Positions 18,675 to 29,850 of a stretch of 34,490 nucleotides of DNA are shown here, piece by piece; position 1 is the first letter of the stretch; every line of letters begins with the position of its first letter. The position numbers were made by a program, and so were the translations under genes. Origin of the DNA: Arsenophonus sp046530735 (GTDB lineage Bacteria; Pseudomonadota; Gammaproteobacteria; Enterobacterales; Enterobacteriaceae); the NCBI GenBank assembly GCA_046530735.1, contig JBHEQV010000065.1:1-34490 (forward strand). Direction: 5' to 3'. Below the pieces are notes generated by a model. That model made no database searches, was not told the DNA's origin, and worked only from the letters and a program-made list of their open reading frames with translations.

Positions 18675-19136
18675 ATGACGCTCGATATCATTCCCGATCT
18701 TCTAGGCCTGTTGATAAAACGCTTGCTGCACCTTGAGGCACCTTATTTCCTTAGCAGTCGGAACGCTTTCATCTCAATCATCAACTCGGTGCGGTGTTGC
18801 TCAGTTTTGCCACTCGCGTTTTTGTGACATTCAGGATGTGGGTATGGTATATTCCAGCCGCGGGTGCTGCATTTCACGATGACTTTGGTAATGTGCCAGC
18901 TTAACGGTAACGATGGGGATGATTAATAGCTACCATCGATACCTTAAGTCAGGACCTGGAGCCTTATGCCGCCGGACTGTCGCCGCCCACTGTGGCTGAT
19001 AGATGAGATCTTTTTTGGGGAATCTGAGAGTTTATGGCAATACACGTTGACAGTGGAGACAGAAACCTGGTTTGTGCAGGGTGGTTGGCCACAAGATTTC
19101 TTACCACGCACGCAGGAAACAATAACTATGAGTGAT
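18675..19136 (+). pseudogene. gp37-like phage protein (DUF1834) remnant
   Basis: Members of this Mu-type family lie between the capsid and the tail sheath. After ATG 18675, with AAGGAC upstream, the pieces are IPDLLGLLIKRLL, LLSFATRVF (off-frame), then LVMCQLNGNDGD, PPDCRRPLWLIDEIFFGESE and SLWQYTLTVETETWFVQ. The family reads similarly (xLNGxxGA, PPGC, F-x-G-x-x-x-G-L-W-x-Y-x-x-x-x-A-T-E-T). Frameshifts break it. It follows the terminase stub with no portal or capsid genes in between. Confidence 0.6.
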
Positions 19137-19777
19137 AATAACGAGGTGCTGCATAGCGAAGTTTCGCTACAACGGTAAATTTCAGAATTAGGGGATCCCC
19201 TGCGTTGTTCGATGGTCGTACCCAGGATGGGATGTTTTATCCCAATCAGGTGGTCGATATACCAATCGATTATCCGTTTATTATCTCTCTCTGGAAGCGT
19301 AGGGCTATCTAATCTTTCTGGGATTTGATTATCCCGATTTGCATGTTGAACCGCAAAAACTGCTAAGCGATTTTGAAAAACAATCACAACAGACTAACAG
19401 CAGCCAGATCGACAAACCAGCCCGTTATCGTTATGACGTCGAACAGATGGGGTGCTTCGTTACTTTTACCTGATGTCATCATGCTAGATGTGATGTTCTT
19501 GTCGGATCAGGAAGTGAGCTTGCCGATGGATTAATGATTATGTGCTGAGGCTGAAAGCACAGGAGTATTTAACCTTTCTTGATAAGGAAGCGGAAACCAC
19601 CGCAAAACCCCATCGTGACTCCACCGTTAGTACAGGAAATCACATTGTCGATCGTCATTGTGTGGCTTTCTTCTGATGAGGATAGACTAGTCGAACCGTC
19701 GCTTAGTACAGTGTTAGTGATGCCGTCAGAAAAGGCGCAAAAGTGCTATCAGATACAAAAAGTAACGAGGTCACCTC
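19128..19777 (+). pseudogene. Unidentified late gene remnant before the sheath
   Basis: From ATG 19128 the reading MSDNNEVLHSEVSLQR continues after a stop with ISELGD, then F-D-G-R-T-Q-D-G, VVDIPIDYPFII, and FLGFDYPDLHVEPQKLLSDF-like sequence, QQTNSSQIDKPARYRYDVEQ, LLLPDVIMLDVMFLSDQEVS and LRLKAQEYLTFL. The last part (19580-19777) is open as 68 codons in one frame. No family is recognised, and a DUF2635/gp38-type protein is too short to explain it all. It probably encodes one or two head-tail joining proteins. Confidence 0.4.
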
Positions 19778-21203
19778 ATGAGTAGAGAGCAATATCACGG
19801 CGTTGATACGCTGGAAATTGAATGTGGTCCCTGTCCCGATCAAAACGGGAAAATTGTCCGTTATTAAGCTTATCAATAGTGCGCCTAAAGGCCTGATCAA
19901 TGCCCTAAACCCTGCGTATATCAGAAAAGGATGCAGCGCAATTTGGCGATGAGGTAAGTGGATTTACTCTGCCACAATCCTTATTCGCTATCTATAAGAA
20001 CAGTATCTGCACCATTTTGGTGGTCAATGTATTTGACCCAAAAAGGCATCAGAAAACGACAATAGCGGAAAGTGTCACCTTCGATAGCACGCACCACATT
20101 GCCACACTTAGTCAGTTAGCCGTTGGCGATATCGTGGTGAAAAGTGACGATAAGCAGACTACCTATCAGGTGTCGACCGACTATACTCTGGCATCCCTAA
20201 CTGGAAAAGTCATCCGTCTGAGGCGGCATGGTCAGTGTGACCTACAACACCCCGGATGTATCAAAAATTACCGTCACTGAAGTTTTGAGTGCCACCAATG
20301 CCGCCAACCAGAATACCGGTATTAAAGGGCTATAAAATGCCGAAAGCTTGTTTGGTTTTCGCCATAAGTTACTTAATTGCACCGGGCTTCTAGCATTTTA
20401 ATGCCGTAGCACCGCCATGATATTGTCCTGGCCGACAAATGTGAGGACATCGCCTATATTGATGTCCCCAGCGGGAACGATATTTTCCAAGGCCATCCGA
20501 TTGATAGGTCTAGAAAGCATCATTAATTTTAATACCGCCTCTGATCTGGTACGCCTGTATTATATTCAGGTCAAGGTCTATGACAAGGTATCAAACCAGA
20601 CTCGCCTGGGAGCTGCTGTTGGTGCGCGTGGGGTTTTTGATGGCAAAAGTGGATAGGGAAAAAGAGTTCTGTTGGTCCTCTTCCAATCAGGCGCTGATGG
20701 GCATTGTCAGAATTGAGAGTCCGTTAATTGCGCGCATTGATGACACTAATAGCGAGGTCAATCTGCTTAACCAGAACGGCATTACCACAGCGTTTAACCA
20801 CTTTGGTGGGGGATTATACCTGTGGATGCAATAGCACCGAGTATGGCCGACCGGTTACGCATCTGAAGAATTTTGAAAATGTATGGCGTACCGAGGACAT
20901 GATTAATGAGTCTATCCGCCATTTCAGTCTACAATATATTGATCGTTCTATTAGTAGGGGCTGTATTGATGCGCTAATCAAATCGGTGAATGCTATGGTT
21001 GTCTGTTTATTAGAGATGATGGGGCGTTGCTGCACTTTTACTTCTTGTATGTTCCGGTGAATAACACAAAGGATTCCCTCAGTCTGGGACAGTTGAAACT
21101 GAATTATAAATATATCCAGACGTCGCCGATGGAGTATCTGAGCTTTGAGAGAGAAGTCACCGATGAATATATCACCTTTCTGGAAAGTGGGATTTCCACA
21201 TGA
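19778..21203 (+). pseudogene. Contractile tail sheath protein (gpFI/L type), broken
   Basis: The sheath contracts to drive the tail tube through the cell envelope. From ATG 19778 (MSREQYHGVDTLEIE), fragments run through FGDEVSGFTLPQSLFAIYKN, ILVVNVFDPKRHQKTTIAES and VVKSDDKQTTYQVSTDYTLA, and ITVTEVLSATNAANQNTGIK. The C-terminal domain gives VWRTEDMINESIRHFSLQYI, DRSISRGCIDALIKSVNA, DSLSLGQLKLNYKY and SPMEYLSFEREVTDEYITFL, ending at 21203. The V-x-R-T-x-D-x-I-x-x-S-I segment and the final beta-rich end are diagnostic. The span of about 475 codons equals an intact sheath. Many stops and frameshifts are present. Confidence 0.88.
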
Positions 21204-21246
21204 GCATGACGCACAGGGTCAATAAGATAACGATAAAGAACGTATA

Positions 21247-21780
21247 ATGACGGGCAATGCATTGCATTTTATCACCAATGCCAACGTTTATCTGGATGGA
21301 AATAGCCTCCTGGATCTGGAAAAGAAATCAAGCTAGCGGAAATTAACGTTGTGCAGCAGGAACATCAGGAACTGGGAATGATTGAAAAAATTTATTTATC
21401 GGCAGGGTTTGACAAGCTGTAATAGAAAACTCACTGGAGCAGTATGTATGAAGAAGTCGCGCTGCATACATGCACCATCACAAATTCTTTCAAGCGTATT
21501 CGCTGCAATGTCGCAGCAGCCTGCAGCATTATAACCTGGCAACTAGGGTCGCCATGATGAATTACCGCTGGCGGTGTTTATGACAGTGATGTTCAGTAAA
21601 AATAGCCTGGGTAGCTTCAAGCAGCACGAAGTGCTGAAGATGAACAGCAGTTTTACCTGCAGCTATATCAAGCAGGTAATGGATGGGCAGGTGCTGCTGG
21701 AGTTAGATCTGATCGCCAATATTTTTAAAATCAACGATAAAGATATGCTCATTGATTATCGCAGCAATCTGGGTGCTTAA
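21247..21780 (+). pseudogene. Major tail tube protein (gpFII/M type), frameshifted
   Basis: This protein polymerises into the inner tube of the contractile tail. ATG 21247 starts MTGNALHFITNANVYLDGNS then L-L-x-x-x-K-E-I-K-L-A, followed by INVVQQEHQELGMIEKIYLS and MYEEVALHT. The C-terminal frame (21574-21780) is open and reads FKQHEVLKMNSSFTCSYIKQ, VMDGQVLLELDLIANIFKIN and DKDMLIDYRSNLGA, matching the family ending (x-T-C-S-Y-Y-K-L-x-I-x-G-x-x-L-I-E-I-D). About 178 codons, as expected. Two or three frameshifts lie in the middle. It directly follows the sheath gene. Confidence 0.85.
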
Positions 21781-21805
21781 CAGTAACAGATAAAGAATAA
21801 CCCTT

Positions 21806-22240
21806 ATGACACAGTCTTTACATTGCACCTTGCAATACCCTTAATTCCCTTGGCAGTGATGAAAGTCTGATCCAGGTCAGCTTAAACCGAATCAATGTCA
21901 GTGACATCAAAGCGGTACACCGCTTAAGTGAAACGTCAATAACTAGGACAGCCTATTGATTGCTCATATGATCTGGCCTGATACCGGGAAGATATTTACA
22001 ATATGATTTGGTAGATTATCAATAGTTGCAAAACTACTTTCACCAGTGTTTTCGGGGGCTGGATGCACTCGCTGAATACACTGCGTCAGGCACAGGATCC
22101 CTTGTTTGCGAGATGGTTCCGCTGGCAACTTGAGTAAGGTTGAATGCGTTGACAGTGGTAGAATTTGAGGACTATTTACAGGAAGCGCTACCAAAATTCG
22201 TCAGGAGAAACGGCAACGCAGAGCAACCGATAAAGAGTGA
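21806..22240 (+). pseudogene. Tail assembly chaperone (gpE type) remnant
   Basis: gpE-type proteins help fold and load the tape measure. ATG 21806 begins MTQSLHCTLQYP, then NSLGSDESLIQVSLNRINVS and DIKAVHRL. Later come DALAEYTAS (off-frame), LNALTVVEFEDYLQEAL and KIRQEKRQRRATDKE before TGA at 22238. The L-T-x-x-E-F motif near the end is typical. Many relatives make a longer product by a programmed frameshift, but decay here prevents testing that. Position between tube and tape measure supports the call. Confidence 0.65.
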
Positions 22241-22317
22241 ATGGTGTAACAGAGGCAGGTGACGAAGTATCGAGCACATTTTTGATTAGGGTGGTAGTGA
22301 TTAAGAAGGAGTAGGTG

Positions 22318-24722
22318 ATGCCTTTCGCTCGGCGATGAGCACTCCAGGCGCAGCCTCAGTAGCCTGGGTGAAAGGACTCACCGCCTGCAATCTCGCCAGC
22401 AGCAACTGACCCCCTAGGCGATAAACTGATACAGTCAGTTCGCTTTGTAGGCGCCAGTAGCATTAATAGCGAGCTGGGTCGAGTGAGGCAGACGTTTTTC
22501 CATCTCGAGAAACAGCGCAACCGTTTGCATCGCACGCTGATGGAAAATTAGATTGCTGGATAACAACGCCACGCCATGATAACGAAAGAGCTGGCGTTAG
22601 GTGGCACCACCATGGCGATATCGGTGGTGAGCATCCCCGTTCACACCGTCTGATAAGTAGTCAATGACTTTTCAGGACAATCTGGTCGATATGGGTATCA
22701 TCCCTGGGTTACGATGGTGATACCCAGGCAGTGTTGTGTAAAGATATCCGCGACTGGAGCCAGCAATATAACTAGACCCAGGTCGTTTTACAGGCAGCAA
22801 GCAGCGCGCTCATTGGTAATAATATTGACAGCCTGGATGCTAAATTCGCGTCTACCTCCTACACATCGCTCGAGACGCAACTGCCACCCGAATGTCAGTT
22901 GAGCTGTGATCACACAGGCAGCGGTGACCATTCAGCAGTTTCTTGGGCATTGCGCAAAAGATTTTACCACGGTACAGAATATCATGGCGCAAGAGGCAAG
23001 GCGAGATAATTTTAAATTACAGACAAGGTGAAGTGGTTATCAGAGCTGCTGGCCCACAAAGGCCAACATGCCTCATAGGAAGGCAGAGCAGTGACGAAAT
23101 GGGCTGGTCTCCGCCTCCTTGCAGGTAGCAAAAATGGGCGCGGGAAGCACGGATAAAGCGGCTAACAATTTTTAATAACTTTCTTGAAAAACTGTTTACT
23201 ACGGAAACTAAAAAATGCTTTTCGGATGTCGGTATCGATATTGAAAAATCCTTAATGAAAGAAAAGCTCACGGGATTTCGCCGATTGAAGGGATTATGAA
23301 TACCCTGCAAACCTATCTTGCGCAAAAGAGTCTGAGGCGCTGGCACAATTTAAATCAGCGATGGCGCTGGTCAGGAACGATACCGCGCGCGATTAGGCGT
23401 TACTGACCCTGCAGCAGAGTTTAGATTAGGTGAACTGTTTATCGATATGCAGGTGATGACGTTTATTCGTCCGATGCTATCGGATATTGACAAGTACCAG
23501 CACATCCCATCCGCGCCAAAGCTTTGGCTTCCGCTAACAAGGATGTATTAATCGGTAATTATAAAAATATTTACCCTTACCGATTGAGCAGATGAAAAAG
23601 TTAGGCATTGCCAGTCGAGAGCTGTCACTGAGTATCGGTGAATCCTCTTCCAGCCATACTGTCGTTAACGAAAACGGTCCTGCTTTATCTGAATGCAGTC
23701 AATGTCTGGGTTAAAACTTATCCGTAACTGGTCAGCGGTATCCCAAAAACCGTGGGCGGTCTTCCTGCTGTATTAAGGACGTCCTGCTGGTTGTTCGTCT
23801 GCCACTTAATCTGCTTGGTTTACAGATATGGCTGCTGTTGGGCGGGTTTACCAGGCTGCGTATCGGCTTGGTTATTACTAAGCACCCCCAATTTAACATG
23901 GGGCATTTAAGCTAACTCATGGCAGTGTGGGAAGTGGAGAAAGTGTTGGCCGGTTGGCTGGTGACAGGTCCCTGGACCTGGCTGAACATACGCTGCTGTG
24001 GCTTGGTCGGGCACTGATGTTTACCCCCCGATTGGCTTAAGCATTATTGCGATTGCTAACAGGGATTACCTGATTTACTGCTACTTGTAGGCCGATAAGC
24101 GTTTTCTTTCATGACGCGTTGTGTCGAGGGAAAACAAGCGTTTTCCGACGTTATTATGGGCATTGGCACACTTATCCTTAACTAGTCTCCGTTGGATCTG
24201 TTGTATAAAGCCTTTGCCTGGGTGATAAGCTACTTTCATGTTAAACTGCCCGTCCATTTTACTGACGCGGGTGCCATCTGATTGATGGTCTGGTCAACAG
24301 CATTAAAAGTCATTTAATCCTCGCCAACAGAGACGATTATCTATTTTGGTGACAGTGTATTAGGTTGGTTTAAGGAGACACTCGACATACATATTATATC
24401 AAAAGGTCTTTTTCGGATTGAGGAATAATATTATGCAGGGGACCGCCAGTGGTAGCATTATCGCATGCCGTCGGCTGCCATGGCCGCTGATGCAACCGCC
24501 CTCCTCGCTCGTGCCAGCTGTCTAATACTTCGATGACCGCAAAACGTCAGGGAAAGGGGCTATCAGAAAGGGATATACATCACCTTTGCACCGCAGATTG
24601 TGATGAACGGACACTTCCAGATTGCCCAGGCGGCGTTATCTGACGCCTTGGCTATCAGTATGCGTGAGCTGGAAAAACGCCTCGCGCAGGTAATGCACCA
24701 ACAACGTTGCGACTTTTACTGA
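22318..24722 (+). pseudogene. Tail tape measure protein remnant
   Basis: The tape measure sets tail length. ATG 22318 follows AAGAAGGAG. Frame-switching yields a long coiled-coil N-terminal part: RLQSRQQQLTP, SELGRVRQTFFHLEKQRNRL and HRTLMENY-like sequence, then ITKELALGGTTMAISVVSIP. The middle contains hydrophobic segments (CHLICLVYRYGCC and others, 23790-24070), as usual for this protein. The end reads GKGLSERDI, FQIAQAALSDALAISMRELE and KRLAQVMHQQR up to TGA at 24720. The span of about 800 codons is normal. Open frames rarely exceed 100 codons, so the gene is thoroughly dead. Confidence 0.7.
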
Positions 24723-25612
24723 TACTGGCGTTCTCTTTTGTGAGATTGAAGTGCAGTTACAGACCGCCTTACAGTGCTGTAATCCACCCTTGGCAGTGAG
24801 TTTACCGAGCAGGCACATATTGGTCGTAACCCGGATCTGCAGTAGGTCAGCGATAAAGGGGATGAATATCGCATCAGCATGCGGTTTAATCAGCAGTACT
24901 GTCAATTAATCCAGCAATGGCAACAGATACAGTCCGTCTGTCGTACCCCATCAGGCATTAGCGTTTGTACTCGACAATGAAATACCTGGAGCACTTTGTG
25001 ATCAGCACGCTCACGGGTCCTCACGGTGTTAGCGCATGCACAGTATCGCCCAATGCCTGGAGGTCAATATCAGTCTGCGCGAATTTACCGGTGGATCTGC
25101 TCCAACCGCTTAAGTCGTCGGAAATGCCACGATACTAAACAGAAAGGCGCCTGCTAATTCGGAGACGAAGACCACCGGTAGATCGCTATCGCCGGGCGGT
25201 GGGGTCGTCCCGTAAGGCGAAGTCGACAACTAGCTACGGTCTCACAAGTGATCCGAGTGTTGGATCAGATAAAAACGTATCCGGTCGCGGCGTTAACACG
25301 CGTCCCTGGAGTATTAATAGCCTGTGTTAGGTGTGATTACCCACGTTGATACAGGCGATATCGTTGTTGTCAGGCTTAGAAATCAATTTTCCTGCGGCGA
25401 GTAGCCTCACCAGTGCAGCGGGTAAGGTGACGATCACGACTAGCCAGGAGAAAAACACGCTTCTACTCTGACCCCATAGTACCGGCCAGGCGCTGCCAGG
25501 TACACTGGATATGGTGGCCGTTCAAGTGGGAGGTGCTCCAGTACCTGGAATAACATCGCTCCGGCACTGAGCCCTTTGACGGGCATCTGGTGATGCGTAG
25601 CTAAAGGAGAAT
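24719..25612 (+). pseudogene. Tail protein U-like remnant
   Basis: gpU-type proteins terminate and cap the tail tube. Pieces include EIEVQLQTALQ, then EFTEQAHIGRNPDLQ, VSDKGDEYRISMRFNQQYCQ, ALAFVLDN, and FVISTLT. These follow the family order of a beta-rich domain with a 'GRxPxLQxxGxGxxxIxL'-like motif and a later 'YVIxSLxET' strand. A long extension continues with ISLREFTGG, THVDTGDIVVV and AASSLTSA, typical of the longer gpU versions in enterobacterial prophages. Many indels. It follows the tape measure directly, perhaps overlapping its stop. Confidence 0.55.
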
Positions 25613-25633
25613 AGGAGATATCTGCAAACTAGC

Positions 25634-25868
25634 ATGAACAGAAGAATAAGCCGTTGGGGGGATCCTGGAAGTCATATTACCTGTGATGGCGAGCGCTTGG
25701 ATACGCTGGCAGCTGCCTACTATTTCGGCGACGCGTACGGATATGTACGAATCATTGTAGTCAATCCGCCTATTACAATCACACCGGTGTTTTCTGCCAA
25801 CATCATATTGACTATTCCTCTGATTAATTCACAGAAGCACCATGTGGTAGAAGAATCCTGCCAAGGTT
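25634..25868 (+). pseudogene. Tail protein X (LysM-like) remnant
   Basis: Small gpX proteins have a LysM-like fold and connect baseplate and tail. The open frame from 25634 reads ITCDGERLDTLAAAYYFGDA, YGYVRIIVVNPPI and FSANIILTIPLI. The family pattern is 'GDTLDxIxxRxYG', 'V..xNPx' and 'F.AGxxLxIP'. A few residues look inserted near the start, and the frame runs on past the normal end into gpD sequence. It therefore survives nearly whole but has probably lost its own start and stop context. A purine-rich AGGAGATAGGAGATA run lies upstream. Confidence 0.65.
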
Positions 25869-25869
25869 G

Positions 25870-27043
25870 TATTAACGACATAAAGACAGCCGGCTGGTAC
25901 CGGCCCTGACCTTGGACCCCTGCATTATAGCTAACAAAAACATCACGCATGGGATATCACCCCCGGACGTGCTTGGGATACGCTTTCGATCAATTCAGTG
26001 GTTAGTCTGACGAGCTGACGGTAGAATTGAAAAGAAGCAACGAGTGCTGGGGCAGGGTCTGGTATCCGAGTAAAAGCGATACGTTCTCATTAGCGCTCCG
26101 CATGGTCGGTGCGCCATTACGTCTCTGTGGTACCTTTTCAATTAATGAAATAGAACTCAGTAGCTTGCCGGATACGATATCGTTGCGCGGTTATCCGCTT
26201 CAGGACCATTGCGTTTCGGACCTGTAGCCTACCGAGCGTTTGAGTAGACCAATCTAGCGGCTATCGCCCAGAAGCGGATTGCACAAAACACAACCTGACA
26301 CTGAAAGGCCATATTGCGCCGCTGCTATTTGATCGGGTAACGCAGCAACATGAAACGATCTGGCTTTTTTTGCGCCGTTTGTCGGAGGGAATGGGTGCGG
26401 CTATATCGTTAAAGTCACGTCAGGGAAGCTGATTTTTTAAGCACGCCAGATTGGATTAGGCAGCGCCGGTCAACGTCATTACCCCTCAGCGATAAGTCAT
26501 TACAGCCTGCGCAATACGCTTAATCGTATCTATCCAACAGGGCAAGGTGAAATACCATGACAGCCAGCACAAACAACTGGTCACGATCGATATGAAGGCT
26601 GATGCACGGATAGGCAAAGTGTCCAGAGAAACGGTGCCTCAAAAACAGGGACGTTCAACCATCGCCAATATCTTAAAACTGCACAACTGGGCACGGATCC
26701 GGGAAGAAGCTACTGCCAAGATGTGTACGCTCTGAACTGTCATAATGAATATTAACGGGTATGGACGGTAGAGTTGGCTGGCAATACGGCATATCAAGAC
26801 GGGTTGACCATGTGCCTGTCCCGTGGGTTGTAGCTGATTACTGAAGTTAGCCATTCCCTATCGTGCCAAAGCGGTTACACCTGTAAACTCACCATGGGGT
26901 CAGTGGCCCCTATTACGCGCACGAACAGGAAAGCAAGACACGTAAATCAGTCAACGATCCAACAGGTGATTGAAGTTAAAGCTGATGGCAGCGTGGATCA
27001 GATGAGTGAAAAAGAGACGATAATCGGAGAAAAGGAACTATGA
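25870..27043 (+). pseudogene. Late control protein D (gpD-like baseplate hub) remnant
   Basis: gpD-like proteins form the tail hub, related to T4 gp27. Fragments are HDITPG, then SDELTVELK, WYPSKSDTFSLALRMVGAPL and RLCGTFSINEIELSSLPDTI, followed by IAQKRIAQNT (off-frame) and TQQHETIWLFLRRLSEGMG. The later part gives RVKVTSGKLIF, QRHYPSAISHYSLRNTLNRI then LTEVSHSLS and GYTCKLTMGS. The 'G-T-F-x-I-D-E-I-E' and 'V-T-H-S-L-x-x-x-G-Y-T' motifs are diagnostic. It ends with EKELstop, where ATGA overlaps the gpV start. Stops and indels are frequent. Confidence 0.8.
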
Positions 27044-27605
27044 AAGGACTGAAATTGATGTTCGGTACCATCAGCCAGATTGATGAGGAAAACGTCATGG
27101 CACAGGTTATGGCTCCTGACCTGTGATAACCTGCGCACCGCCTTGACTGCTGGTATTGCAACGCAATATCTAGAATAATAAGGATTACGGCTATCCGATG
27201 TGGGTAAACAGATGAGTCTGCTGCTGAATGCTGACGGCGATGACGGCGATTACGGCGTGGTGTTAGTGGGTAGTGATTCTGATGTCGACTGCTTATCCAG
27301 CGCCTGCCGCAATAAACGGTGTGTGGATTTTCTCGATGGGGGGAACCCTGTTATCGAGTATGATCTCAAAAACTATGCGATGGCTATCTGGGGCGAGATA
27401 CAGATCCTGACTCTGACCACCTCAAGGCCACTTGATCCTGATCTAGACACACATCGCCAGCGTGATAGGCTACGATATTCTCATCCTGGATAGCTCTGAA
27501 ACTATCGCAAGGAGAAATTTTACTGTACAGAAACGGTTAACATATCAAAGGGAATTATCCTGGCACGGTGGTACCGACATTGACGGCTGCTCAGATGGGA
27601 ATTAA
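27040..27605 (+). pseudogene. Baseplate assembly protein V (spike) remnant
   Basis: gpV forms the membrane-piercing spike at the tail tip. ATG 27040 starts MKGLKLMFGTISQIDEENVM then A-Q-V-M-A-P. A shifted frame from 27200 reads SLLLNADGDDGDYGVVLVGS, a form of the family 'GEQVxVLxxxGDxxxGVVLG', followed by CVDFLDGGNPVIEYDLKN and EIQILTLTTS (usual 'FxDGTxIxYD' and repeating beta strands). A TAA at 27603 overlaps the gpW start. Stop-and-shift lesions break it into three parts. Confidence 0.78.
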
Positions 27606-28098
27606 TGGGCATTCAAACCACAGAAGATATTAAGGCGGAACAGACATCCGTTGATGACCATGTGCATAGTAATGTGAAAATGACGGTAAACATACCGGTA
27701 AACCGTTATAAGCGAGAGGGAACACTTTTGATGAATACAATGACCGTTCTCAACACTGCAGACTGGCAACCCCGTACTGTACGCGTTATGAGAACAGATC
27801 AGTGACGTCAAGAATATTCAGCAGTGTCTAAGACTTATTTTAGGCACACCGAAAGGTAGAGACCAACATCGACATGATTTTGGCAGTGATCTGGATCGTT
27901 ATCTGGATATCCCAACTGAACGTGCTTTGCCGCATGTGGTGCGGGAAACCGATGAAGGCTATCAAACCACCTGGAGCACCGATGCGAATTACATCAGGTC
28001 ACGCTTGAATTCGCAAGGTTGAGCGGGTCAATCTCCTGCTTCGCTGTCCTCTGTCAGGACGTCAGGCTTATTAAAAAGGGAGGTTGCATGGGCGTTAA
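27605..28098 (+). pseudogene. Baseplate wedge protein W (gp25-like) remnant
   Basis: gpW is a baseplate wedge component related to T4 gp25. The ATG at 27605 begins MGIQTTED. Later, M-N-T-M-T-V-L-N-T, then RTVRVMR gives a damaged form of 'I-L-T-T-P-x-G-x-R-V-M-R'. Off-frame pieces TPKGRDQHRHDFGSDLDRYL then DIPTERALPHVVRETDEG match the family ('GxDLxxYLDxPxxxAxxxIVRE'). The C-terminal part near 28040 (RVNLLLRCPLSGRQAY) fits the last beta strands. The exact end is uncertain and overlaps the gpJ start. Confidence 0.68.
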
Positions 28099-29218
28099 AC
28101 CCTCGAGAATCCGGTTTTTGTTGAAGCGGATGCACAGGATCCATTACCTGCGATATGGTACGACCTATGGAAGCGGCCAGCGACAAAACCCTGTGCTAGC
28201 CGCAGGCTGAGCGGATACTGATAGACCTGTTCGCCTACCGGGAAACTCTGGTGCGCAGTGTCATTCAATTCGCAGCGAACAAAACTTGATAGCCTTTTCC
28301 CCTGCCCGTTCTGGATTATCTGGTTGAGCTGGTCGGCGTTTACTGTCTAGCGGCTACCGACACTAATCACGGTGCAATTTTTACTGGTAGGTCCAGCCCC
28401 TCAGTCACAATACTGATACAGGCTAGTATACGGCTGATCGCCACGAACAGTCTGATATTTACCACAGACAGCAAAGTTAGGTTGACGCCAACGGCATTAA
28501 GAGTGACGGTGAACGCTACCTGCAGAAAGGCGGAAACAGAAGGTAATGCCTGATAATCGGTGAAAATCAGCACCCTGATAGAACCCATCGATAACGAGGA
28601 TATCCAGTTGAGAAATAATACGCCGAGCGCGGGCGGCTCAGACGCGGAGGACAATAAGCATTTTTCGGAGTCGTATTCATCTGACGCTAGCGTCTCCTTC
28701 AGTACCGTCATTCACCCGAAGCGTACCGTTTTCATGGCATGAGTGCGCATCCGAAGGATTTGTGATGTGGCGGTGACCCGCCAGAAATCCAGCACGATTA
28801 ACCTGTATCCGCGACTAACTAGCCTGGCCACCACGGATAAGACGCTGCTTAGTCTGGTGACGGCCATGTGCCCGAAAAAGCGGATATACCCGCGTTGGAC
28901 GATACGGTGTAGGGTGCTGGTCCCCGAAAAAATTAAGTATACAATTACCACACAACTGACCTGTTATGTCAGACAGTCGGGTAAGCCGGTATTGAAATAG
29001 GGTGCGGCAGGCCGCTGAGCAGTATGTCACCAGTCAGGCTAAATAGCTAAGTCTCGATATTGTGGCAAACTAGATTATCGCCCCCTCTCCATTCCTGGCG
29101 TTTACCGGGTGAAGCTCACCAGTTTTTTTCTACCCTGGAGCCGACGATACTGGCAGTGCAGCAATGAGCGCATTGTAGCAACATTCAGTTGATCCTTGAT
29201 ACGGAGAAGCAGCGATGA
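28088..29218 (+). pseudogene. Baseplate protein J remnant
   Basis: gpJ is a main baseplate wedge protein. The ATG at 28088 is preceded by AGGGAGG. Reading across frames gives MGVKPS, then QAERILIDLFAYRETLVRSV and IQFAANKTLIAFSP, the family N-terminus ('L-I-D-L-F-A-Y-R-E-x-L-x-R'). Next come LDYLVELVGVYCLA, then EGNALI and, in the C-terminal half, LVPEKIKYTITTQLTCYVR and AAEQYVTSQAK-like sequence. IQLILDTEKQR ends the gene at 29218. ATGA overlap with gpI shows coupling. Length of 1131 bp is right. Many frameshifts and stops. Confidence 0.75.
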
Positions 29219-29785
29219 CTGATAATATCCTGTTACCGATGTTGTTGCAGAAGAGAAACATTTTCAGGCGCTATTGGTACAAGGCGAGCACGGTTACAAC
29301 AGATTGACCTGACGCGCTGCTTGTTTATCTGTTGAATATAATCGAAGCGTCGGCCTGCCCTAGCCGGCTGAACAATTGACGTTAACCTATTGTCAATGGC
29401 TGATCTATTGCAGAATGGGATGATGCCTGCCATGCGATGTTGAAATCATCCATCACGCTGCATCGCTATTTTTAAGGGGGTTCCCCTGGTCAATTTGTAC
29501 CATGATACTGGCGCTAGGTTTGGAGAAATGGCGATAACTGAAGGAGGAAGGACGCTCAAACCGGAAAAGGTGGAAGCATATCTTGATAGCGAGACGCACT
29601 GAGCATTATACTGGCTCATACTCAACCAACTGATTACCAAGCGACAGGTAGTAAAACTACGCGAGACGCTTTGGGCCTTTTCGTCGGCGCGGAGCGAACT
29701 GATGGCGCTGGATTATACGGCGGTGCCGTTCTGCTATAACAATAAGACAACCTATCACTGGCGCTATAACTATGACAGAAGTTAA
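29215..29785 (+). pseudogene. Tail protein I remnant
   Basis: gpI-type proteins link the baseplate wedges to fibres. ATG 29215 starts MTDNILLPMLLQKRN, then off-frame D-L-T-R and LLVYLLNIIEAS. After 29400 the frame is cleaner: ECDDACHAML-like, KSSITLHRYFKGVPLVNLYH, GARFGEMAITEGGRTLKPEK and VEAYLDSE, then LILNQLITKRQVVKLRETLW and ALDYTAVPFCYNNKTTYHWR. The family has a G-T-x-x-A-V-K-x-A-L region and a final 'xxPxSRxL' helix that these follow in order. It ends with TAA at 29783-29785. Confidence 0.68.
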
Positions 29786-29850
29786 TAGTATTCAAAAACA
29801 GTTAATCAATAGACAAAAATAGACTATACTTTAACTAAAAATCGACCAAG

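Noticed and set aside
28743..29000. Open frames of 60-150 codons opposite or beside phage tail genes as independent genes
   Set aside because: They are shadows of decayed tail genes, whose conserved motifs are in other frames.
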